From positions 1-11,497 of the forward strand of contig PFTO01000212.1 in the NCBI GenBank assembly GCA_002789615.1: DNA of 11,497 nucleotides, written 5' to 3'. Origin of the DNA: Acidobacteria bacterium CG_4_9_14_3_um_filter_49_7 (GTDB lineage: Bacteria > Acidobacteriota > Holophagae > Thermotomaculales > Thermotomaculaceae). The position numbers and the translations under genes were made by a program. Every line of letters starts with the position of its first letter. Position 1 is the first letter of the stretch. This document shows positions 1 to 5,259 of this stretch, in pieces. The notes beneath the pieces were generated by a model. The model was not told the origin of the DNA, ran no database searches, and saw only the letters and a program-made list of their open reading frames with translations.

Positions 1-5
1 TGCAT
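1..5 (-). CDS. Start codon of a divergently transcribed gene (partial, runs off the left edge)
   Basis: The reverse strand has an ATG at 5-3 preceded, 7 nt upstream, by a full AAGGAGG ribosome binding site (19-13). Only one codon and two bases lie inside the window, so the product cannot be named. The strength of the ribosome binding site, and the promoter-like and operator-like sites between it and the sensor kinase gene, make a real gene start likely. It would be divergent from the kinase at 161. Confidence 0.5.
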
Positions 6-12
6 AGCTTGT

Positions 13-19
13 CCTCCTT
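13..19 (-). promoter_or_regulatory. Strong Shine-Dalgarno site for the leftward gene
   Basis: The minus strand reads AAGGAGG here, followed by 7 nt and an ATG. This is a full match to the anti-Shine-Dalgarno core and is the main evidence that a gene starts at the left edge. Confidence 0.6.
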
Positions 20-20
20 G

Positions 21-35
21 ACCGCTTTCAGCGGT
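21..35 (-). promoter_or_regulatory. Small hairpin directly upstream of the leftward Shine-Dalgarno site
   Basis: ACCGCT and AGCGGT form a perfect 6-bp inverted repeat around a 3-nt centre. On the minus strand it lies in the presumed 5' leader, one base before the ribosome binding site. It could stabilise the message or influence initiation. It has no T tract and is not a terminator. Confidence 0.4.
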
Positions 36-64
36 TCTATAGGTGTCAACCTATATCAGGACAA
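36..64 (-). promoter_or_regulatory. Candidate sigma-70 promoter of the leftward gene
   Basis: The minus strand has TTGTCC (64-59, 4 of 6 to the -35 consensus), a 17-bp spacer, and TATAGA (41-36, 4 of 6 to the -10 consensus). Transcription would start near position 29-30, within the small hairpin. The hexamers are only moderate matches, but spacing and position before a strong ribosome binding site are right. Confidence 0.4.
38..55. promoter_or_regulatory. 18-bp palindromic operator-like site
   Basis: TATAGGT (38-44) and ACCTATA (49-55) are perfect 7-bp inverted arms around a 4-bp centre. The site fills most of the spacer of the candidate leftward promoter and overlaps its -10 hexamer, a usual place for a dimeric regulator to bind. 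I cannot assign it to a regulator family. It may be autoregulated by the divergent gene, but that gene is outside the window. Confidence 0.45.
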
Positions 65-65
65 G

Positions 66-109
66 ACATCTGTCAGAACACTGAACACAGAACACTGAAC
101 ACATCTGTC
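66..109. repeat. Tandem heptamer repeat bracketed by 9-bp direct repeats
   Basis: Positions 75-88 and 89-102 are two exact copies of a 14-bp unit, AGAACACTGAACAC, which is itself two heptamers of the form WGAACAC, giving four heptamers in a row. ACATCTGTC occurs at 66-74 and again at 101-109, bracketing the array. The block lies between the divergent gene and the kinase. It could be slippage-prone intergenic DNA or a multi-site regulator target. Confidence 0.7.
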
Positions 110-148
110 TTCAAAAAAGAAAAAGATGTGATTTCAGCCGTTATTTCG

Positions 149-154
149 TAAAAT
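149..154 (+). promoter_or_regulatory. Possible -10 hexamer of the sensor kinase gene
   Basis: TAAAAT matches the -10 consensus at 5 of 6 positions and ends 6 bp before the ATG at 161. No good -35 is present 16-18 bp upstream. If used, transcription would begin at or next to the start codon and give a leaderless mRNA, consistent with the lack of a well-spaced ribosome binding site. This is weak evidence. Confidence 0.2.
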
Positions 155-160
155 AGGGCC

Positions 161-2335
161 ATGAAAAAGGTACGAACCAGAACGACAGTGGCAATTGGTC
201 TGATCATTATTTTTCTCCTCGGTTATATGGTGGTGGATACCATGGGCCCCAAACTGTCCGAGTTTTCCATTCTCCTCAATATCCTGGGCATGGTGAATGT
301 TGTGCTTATCGTGATTCTGGTGTTCATGATTCTTCGGGGAGTGATTAAGCCTTATCTTGAGGGACGCGGGTTTCCCAGCCTGAATCTCTCCCTTCGAACC
401 AAGATGGTGTCACTTACCTTCCTCCTTGTTGTGGTGCCTGCAACCGTCATTGTCGGCATGGGTACGGTGATTATTTACAATATTCTGGACAACTGGCACA
501 ATCCCGAACTGGTTACAGTTATGAAATCAGCCGGGGAGATTGTTTCCAGGTATGAAACGACGGTGGCAAAAGAAACGGCCCATTATGCACGGGTACTGGG
601 AGAAGAGGTAACGCTCGACCTTCTGAATTCGCCCAAGAATCTCCCCCATTTCCTGAAATTGAGGCTGGAACGCTATGGACTTTCTTCCATTGAACTCTAC
701 CGGAATGGTCAGATGATTGCCATGATTCGTGACGAGAAGCTCCCGATTCAATCGCTGGCACCCGCATCTGCAAATTGGATGAAACAATTACAGAAGGGAG
801 AGCCGTTTCATGATGTCTTGTCTCTGCCCACAGGATCCTATGTCCGTTTTGGCAGTTTGATGCCTCTGGGAGAAGGGATCGAGGACCGGTATATGGTTGT
901 TACAGGCCGGTTCATTGTCCGAAACCTGGCAAACCAGCTGGATCAACTGACTACAGCTGCCCAGCGTTATCAGGAAACCCAGCGAAGCATTCAGTCATTG
1001 AAGACATTCAATGTCAGTTCACTTCTCTTGATCGCAATCATAGCGGTTTTCTCCGGCACCTGGGCGGGTCTTAAATTTACGGATGATTTCCTGAAGGCGT
1101 TTAATCTGTTGCTGAACGGAACGGAACGGGTTTCCCGGGGTGAGCTTGATTTTGGTATTGAAGTCCGGGGCAAAGACGAGATGGGGCGGCTGATGCAATC
1201 TTTCAACGAGATGATTGACCAGCTTCGAACCCATGAGCAGGAATTGAGGCTCAGGGCTATTGAGCTGGAGAGTGTTAATCAATTCCTGGAATCTAAGAAA
1301 CATTATTTCGAGGCGGTTCTGGATGCCCTTCCAGTGGGTGTAATTTCCTTGAATTCATTTGGCAATATATTTTCCATGAACCGCTTTTCCCGGGAAATGC
1401 TGGGTATTCGGGGACGTGTAGAAGAGGGTACCCGATTTACCGCGTTGTTGCCGGATGAAGGCGGTGCGGGTCAGCTGAAGCAGCTGGTTGCACAGGTGAC
1501 ACTGGACCCGGAGCCCAGTGTCCGTCAATCCATTGCTTTTGATACCCGGGAAGGAATCCGCACCACGGATGTAACTCTGACCATGCTGCGGGATCAAATG
1601 GGAGAGGAAATCGGTTTCCTGATTATTGTTGAGGATATTACTCAGTTGGAGCAGGCCCAGAAAACCCTGGCATGGAAAGAGGCTGTGCGGCGGATTGTAC
1701 ATGAATTGAAGAACCCGTTGACTCCCATTAAACTGGCGACAGAACGGATACAATTTGCTGCAAGAAAAGGGAGCAATCGGCTGCAGGAAGTGGTTCTCGA
1801 CAGTATCGAGCCCATGCTTGAAGAAATCAGTGCCATGCAGAGTCTGATTGAGAATTTTTCCCGCTATGCGAAAATGCCACCTCCAAAACTGGAAGATGTT
1901 TCTGTGCACGATTTGCTGGATGAAACCATTAACCTGTTGGAAAAGGCCGGAGGCCGGGTTACTTTCCGGAGGATGTATGCGGAACAACTTCCGTTGCAGA
2001 AACTGGATCGGGCATTAATGAAATCCGCTTTTCTGAACATTTTCCGTAATGCTATTGCCGCCATGGAAGCGGATTCAGATGGAACAATTACGATCAAGAC
2101 AATCTATTTTGCTGCGGGGCATCGCGTTCAGGTTGAAATAAGCGACACTGGAAAGGGCATTGATCCTCTGATTCGTGAGAAGATTTTTATTCCTTACTTT
2201 TCAACAAAAGCAAAGGGTGACGGTCTGGGGCTTGCCATTGTGCAGAACATCATTACAGCACAAAACGGCCACATTTCGGTGAAAGACAATTATCCCAGAG
2301 GGTCGACATTTGTAATTGACCTTCCAGTGGTTTGA
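161..2335 (+). CDS. NtrY-type membrane sensor histidine kinase
   Basis: This 724-residue protein is an inner-membrane sensor kinase of the NtrY class, which autophosphorylates on His and passes the phosphate to an NtrX-type regulator. Hydrophobic segments lie at about 11-28, 36-58, 83-107 and 286-304. The 108-285 stretch between the last two is the presumed extracytoplasmic sensor. A HAMP linker (about 301-356), coiled coil and PAS domain (about 383-492) follow. The kinase core is intact: H-box HELKNPLTPI with His514, N-box Asn626/Asn630, G1 DTGKGI (662-667), F-box near 676-683 and G2 GDGLGLAI (686-693). The H-box form and STKAKGDGLGLAI region are typical of NtrY. The start is the first in-frame ATG after a TAA at 149, but no well-spaced ribosome binding site precedes it. 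No response regulator gene adjoins it here, so the partner is either left of the window or elsewhere. A nitrogen role is not shown by the sequence. Confidence 0.9.
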   Translation: MKKVRTRTTVAIGLIIIFLLGYMVVDTMGPKLSEFSILLNILGMVNVVLIVILVFMILRGVIKPYLEGRGFPSLNLSLRTKMVSLTFLLVVVPATVIVGMGTVIIYNILDNWHNPELVTVMKSAGEIVSRYETTVAKETAHYARVLGEEVTLDLLNSPKNLPHFLKLRLERYGLSSIELYRNGQMIAMIRDEKLPIQSLAPASANWMKQLQKGEPFHDVLSLPTGSYVRFGSLMPLGEGIEDRYMVVTGRFIVRNLANQLDQLTTAAQRYQETQRSIQSLKTFNVSSLLLIAIIAVFSGTWAGLKFTDDFLKAFNLLLNGTERVSRGELDFGIEVRGKDEMGRLMQSFNEMIDQLRTHEQELRLRAIELESVNQFLESKKHYFEAVLDALPVGVISLNSFGNIFSMNRFSREMLGIRGRVEEGTRFTALLPDEGGAGQLKQLVAQVTLDPEPSVRQSIAFDTREGIRTTDVTLTMLRDQMGEEIGFLIIVEDITQLEQAQKTLAWKEAVRRIVHELKNPLTPIKLATERIQFAARKGSNRLQEVVLDSIEPMLEEISAMQSLIENFSRYAKMPPPKLEDVSVHDLLDETINLLEKAGGRVTFRRMYAEQLPLQKLDRALMKSAFLNIFRNAIAAMEADSDGTITIKTIYFAAGHRVQVEISDTGKGIDPLIREKIFIPYFSTKAKGDGLGLAIVQNIITAQNGHISVKDNYPRGSTFVIDLPVV

Positions 2336-2380
2336 GTGGTGTCCCTGTTCAACGGGGATAAGTGCTATTGGCAAGAAGCT

Positions 2381-2387
2381 GAAGGAG
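2381..2387 (+). promoter_or_regulatory. Shine-Dalgarno site that fixes the guanylyltransferase start
   Basis: GAAGGAG stands 5 nt before the ATG at 2393. This favours that ATG over the in-frame GTG at 2336, which directly abuts the kinase stop codon and would add 19 residues unlike the family N-terminus. Confidence 0.7.
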
Positions 2388-2392
2388 TGAAT

Positions 2393-3793
2393 ATGAAAAT
2401 CATGATTCTTGCTGGAGGAAGCGGAACCAGGCTCTGGCCGCTGTCCCGACGTGCCAATCCAAAACAATTTCTGAAGCAGTTTAACGGAGAATCTTTACTT
2501 CAAAAAGCCGTGCGCCGCGCTCTGACGGTTGCAAAGGGTGAAGACATACTGATCGTTACAAACTCAACGTACGAATTTCAGGTAAAGAATCATGTTCGCA
2601 ATGTGGCTCCCGAAGCGCTGAAGAACATAGTTCTGGAGCCGGAAGGTAGAAATACCGCTCCGGCAATTGCACTGGGAATGGCGTGGATACGCGAAAAAAT
2701 GAACGAAGATTCCGATGAGATGATTCTTGTTATGCCTTCTGATCACCTGATCAGCCCGATTTCTCTTTTTCAGTCTGCTGTTCGAGATGCTGAGGAAGCT
2801 GCACAGGCTGGCATGCTGGTTACCTTCGGAATCCAGCCGGGGAAACCGGAGACGGGGTACGGATATGTGCAGAGATCTGAAGAAAGAATCGGAAAAGCGT
2901 GGCGAGTGAAACGGTTTGTGGAAAAACCGGATCTGAGAATGGCTGAAGCGTATTTGAAATCTGGAGACTATCTATGGAATTCCGGGATGTTCGCTTTCAC
3001 GATGGCAGCCATGTCAGCAGCATTTAAGACCTTCATACCGGAACTATGGAAAGTGATGGATAAAGGCCTGGAAAACACTCTGTCTTCTTTCAGTGGCCTG
3101 ACCGCAGATTCCATAGACTATGGCGTAATGGAAAAATCTGACAACGTAGTGGTGGTGCCGGCCGAGTTTCAGTGGTCGGATGTGGGTTCGTGGGATAGTT
3201 TTTATGGTGTTCTTGGAAAAGATACAGCATCCAATGTGGTGCACGGGAATGTGCTGCCGGTGGACACTGAAAACTGTCTCATCCTCGGCGGGGAGAGACT
3301 CATCGCGACAGTAGGACTGAAAGACCTGTTGATTGTAGAAACTCCGGACGCTGTTTTGATTGCCGGAAAGGGAGAGACTCAGAAGGTCAAGACCATTGTA
3401 GAGGCACTGAAAGCTGAGAAACGTCCCGAGGTGGAGGAACATGTGACCGTGGAGCGGCCATGGGGAAGCTACACGGTTCTGGAAAACCGGCCAGGATACA
3501 AAATTAAACAAATTGTGGTGGAGGCGGGTGAGAAACTCAGTTTACAGCTTCATCATCAAAGAAGCGAACACTGGGTAGTCACAGCTGGTACGGCAAGGGT
3601 GCGGGTGGGAGATGATGAAAAGATTCTCCATGTGAACCAGGGGGTTTTTGTGCCGATGGAAACACTTCATCGGCTGGAGAACCCCGGCAAAATACCTTTG
3701 GAGATGGTGGAAGTTCAGGTGGGAGAATATCTTGGCGAAGATGATATTGTTCGGTTCGACGATGTATATGGACGGAATACTTCGACTGAGTGA
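2393..3793 (+). CDS. Bifunctional mannose-1-phosphate guanylyltransferase / mannose-6-phosphate isomerase (type II)
   Basis: This enzyme joins GTP and mannose-1-phosphate to give GDP-mannose and interconverts fructose-6- and mannose-6-phosphate, supplying mannose, fucose or rhamnose units for polysaccharides in the cytoplasm. At 466 residues it has the usual length of the two-domain family. The nucleotidyltransferase signature GGSGTRLWPLSR is at residues 8-19, followed by TGYGYV (154-159), VEKP (176-179), NSGMF (196-200) and DVGSW (263-267). The C-terminal cupin isomerase domain spans about 350-458, with the metal-site segment QLHHQRSEHW (385-394) and VPMETLHRLENPG (420-432). Both halves look intact. 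It follows the kinase gene by 57 bp on the same strand and may be co-transcribed with it. No glycosyltransferase or other sugar-nucleotide gene lies beside it here. The names manC, cpsB and algA are all used for this family, so I give no symbol. Confidence 0.93.
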   Translation: MKIMILAGGSGTRLWPLSRRANPKQFLKQFNGESLLQKAVRRALTVAKGEDILIVTNSTYEFQVKNHVRNVAPEALKNIVLEPEGRNTAPAIALGMAWIREKMNEDSDEMILVMPSDHLISPISLFQSAVRDAEEAAQAGMLVTFGIQPGKPETGYGYVQRSEERIGKAWRVKRFVEKPDLRMAEAYLKSGDYLWNSGMFAFTMAAMSAAFKTFIPELWKVMDKGLENTLSSFSGLTADSIDYGVMEKSDNVVVVPAEFQWSDVGSWDSFYGVLGKDTASNVVHGNVLPVDTENCLILGGERLIATVGLKDLLIVETPDAVLIAGKGETQKVKTIVEALKAEKRPEVEEHVTVERPWGSYTVLENRPGYKIKQIVVEAGEKLSLQLHHQRSEHWVVTAGTARVRVGDDEKILHVNQGVFVPMETLHRLENPGKIPLEMVEVQVGEYLGEDDIVRFDDVYGRNTSTE

Positions 3794-3841
3794 GACCCTG
3801 ACCAATACGTGAAGCATAAATTTTAATGAAGACGAAGAAAC

Positions 3842-4390
3842 TCAGGAACCCTCGTTTTCCGGAGTTTTCTGTTCCCGCATGTAACAGCTTCTACACAATA
3901 CTTTGTCCGGATCTTCCGGTACGAAATTTACATATTCCCGCTTTCCGCAACGGCAACATACAATGGAAATTGTAACCTGGAGGCGTTTGTTCCGGGTTCT
4001 GTCCGGCACCTTGCCTTTCAGCTTTACATGGCAATCGTCACAAAGTTTGACCGGTTCAGTGGCCCTGCGGTAGTTCAGCTCTACCTCCGTTCCACAATTT
4101 TCGCAAATGACTTTGAATCGACCGGCGACTTTTCGCATGATCTCACGATTCCGATGTTTTCGCTTTTTCTTAACCTCGAAGCAGTCTCTGCACAGGACAG
4201 CAGTTCCCCTCGTTGGTTTGAAGGGAACCTGGTCTTCCTTACCACACATGCTGCAGACAATGGTGTGGAGTGTAGGCGGTTCCTGCCCCATTCGGGTTGG
4301 CGCCGGCTTCGCCGGCGACCGTTCCCGATTGGTATTTGAATTATGGTTTCCGGAATTTCCGGAATGCGGTTTATTGGGAGGTGTAGACAT
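3842..4390 (-). CDS. Protein of three CxxC-x17-CxxC zinc-ribbon modules
   Basis: This 182-residue, probably cytoplasmic protein has no signal peptide or membrane segment. A polar, Pro/Asn/Ser-rich N-terminus (about 1-40) looks disordered. Three four-cysteine modules follow: Cys46/49/67/70, Cys96/99/117/120 and Cys145/148/166/169. Each has exactly 17 residues between its two CxxC pairs, and each repeats every 49-50 residues with basic linkers. This matches the small CxxC-x17-CxxC domain family, a probable zinc site of unknown function. I see no catalytic domain. RNA, DNA or protein binding are all possible. The ATG at 4390 lies inside the end of ccsB, giving a 20-bp overlap and suggesting translational coupling as the last gene of resB-ccsB. 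An in-frame GTG at 4396 is an alternative start, but it has no ribosome binding site. One module ends in CDDCH, a chance resemblance to a haem motif. The family match is good; the function is unknown. Confidence 0.82.
   Translation of the reverse strand: MSTPPNKPHSGNSGNHNSNTNRERSPAKPAPTRMGQEPPTLHTIVCSMCGKEDQVPFKPTRGTAVLCRDCFEVKKKRKHRNREIMRKVAGRFKVICENCGTEVELNYRRATEPVKLCDDCHVKLKGKVPDRTRNKRLQVTISIVCCRCGKREYVNFVPEDPDKVLCRSCYMREQKTPENEGS
4301..4317. repeat. GC-rich perfect palindrome inside the zinc-ribbon gene
   Basis: CGCCGGC (4301-4307) and GCCGGCG (4311-4317) are perfect 7-bp inverted arms around TTC. The element is far more GC-rich than its surroundings and encodes the Ser-Pro-Ala-Lys-Pro-Ala part of the disordered N-terminus. 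It resembles a short REP-type palindrome that has landed in a tolerant coding linker. A chance codon pattern is also possible. Confidence 0.45.
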
Positions 4391-5249
4391 GCTCACTCAT
4401 GGATGCTGTTGGCAATGCGCTCATTCCGAGGTACGTAAAAACGATGGCGGCAAATCCGATGATGGAAAAGACCACTGCTTTACGACCCCGCCACCCCTTG
4501 ACATAACGAAGATGAAAGTAGGCAAGGTAGATGGTCCACGTGATCAGGGACCAGTTCTCTTTGGGATCCCAGAACCAGTAGTCGCCCCATGCAAATTTTG
4601 CCCACATGGAGCCGGTCAGCAATCCCATGTTCAGGAATGTGAACCCGACAATGATGAGCTGATGGGTGAACGCTTCCAGATCAACAATTTCTCCGCCCAG
4701 GGCATTCGTGAAAAATCTGCCCTTTCTCGTGCTCGGATCCAACGTAATGGCATCGGGGAAAAACAGGTACATGATGCCGGTGGCAAAGGAGACGGCAAGT
4801 GCCCCGTAACCGATGAAGTATATGACGACATGGGGGATGAACCACCCGCTCTGCAGCGCTGGGGGTAGATTGATAATTTCCACATCCACTTTCACAACGG
4901 CAAGAAGTAGGCAGCCCAGTGCAAGCAGGATAGAGCCTACACCAACCAGCTTGACTTTCCGAATCAGCTCCAGTACGAGATATACCAGTATGATGCAGAA
5001 AGCTGCAAAAACAAGGGATTCGTAAAACGTCTTAAAAGGAGGTCGACTTGCTTCCATCCATCGCTGTACAATGAGCCAACCGTTGATGATGAAACCTACA
5101 AAGAGAGAAAACCGCCCCAGAGTGTACACGGTACTGTTCTCTTTCATGAAAAGGGAAATAGAATAGAGTACAAAGGCAATGGTGTATATGCAGATCAAAC
5201 CGGTCAGCATTGTGCTGATACGGGAAAAATTATCTATAAGTGCAATCAT
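4371..5249 (-). CDS. ccsB: CcsA/CcsB (ResC)-type cytochrome c biogenesis haem-handling protein
   Basis: This is the multi-spanning subunit of the System II (Ccs) cytochrome c synthetase, which works with ResB to move haem across the inner membrane and attach it to CxxCH motifs of apocytochromes. The 292-residue protein has about eight hydrophobic segments (roughly 12-33, 45-63, 73-95, 101-119, 136-163, 193-214, 234-248, 258-276). The family's tryptophan-rich WWD signature is WAKFAWGDYWFWDPKENW (216-233). The candidate haem-ligand histidines His140, His196 and His246 are present, as is the PFKTFYESLVF segment (71-81). I chose the ATG at 5249, which follows a GAGGT element and lies 10 bp after the resB stop. 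The frame is open further upstream into resB, but those 15 residues are polar and atypical. Its 3' end overlaps the zinc-ribbon gene. Some databases name this family CcsA or ResC. Confidence 0.93.
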   Translation of the reverse strand: MIALIDNFSRISTMLTGLICIYTIAFVLYSISLFMKENSTVYTLGRFSLFVGFIINGWLIVQRWMEASRPPFKTFYESLVFAAFCIILVYLVLELIRKVKLVGVGSILLALGCLLLAVVKVDVEIINLPPALQSGWFIPHVVIYFIGYGALAVSFATGIMYLFFPDAITLDPSTRKGRFFTNALGGEIVDLEAFTHQLIIVGFTFLNMGLLTGSMWAKFAWGDYWFWDPKENWSLITWTIYLAYFHLRYVKGWRGRKAVVFSIIGFAAIVFTYLGMSALPTASMSEHVYTSQ

Positions 5250-5259
5250 CTTCAGTACC

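Noticed and set aside
44..49. Perfect TTGACA on the minus strand as a -35 element
   Set aside because: No acceptable -10 lies 16-18 bp downstream (AGCGGT or AAGCGG are found), so it is better read as part of the palindrome.
1355..1987. A 210-codon minus-strand open frame opposite the sensor kinase
   Set aside because: The kinase motifs on the plus strand are unambiguous in this stretch; the antisense product shows no domain and is a by-product of codon usage.
2336..2392. GTG start for the guanylyltransferase directly after the kinase stop codon
   Set aside because: The added 19 residues do not resemble the family N-terminus, and the ATG at 2393 has a good ribosome binding site and places the GGSGTRLWPLSR motif at the usual distance.
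3794..3841. Bidirectional terminator expected between the convergent guanylyltransferase and zinc-ribbon genes
   Set aside because: I looked for an inverted repeat with a T tract in the 48-bp gap and found none.
4028..4042. CDDCH in the second zinc-ribbon module, which matches the CxxCH haem-attachment motif and sits in a cytochrome c biogenesis operon
   Set aside because: The two cysteines belong to the CxxC-x17-CxxC spacing shared by all three modules, only one module has the His, and there is no signal peptide to bring the protein to where haem is attached.
4107..4868. A 253-codon open frame on the plus strand, antisense to the zinc-ribbon and ccsB genes
   Set aside because: It lies wholly opposite two well-supported genes, its translation is low-complexity and without any recognisable domain, and no ribosome binding site fits.
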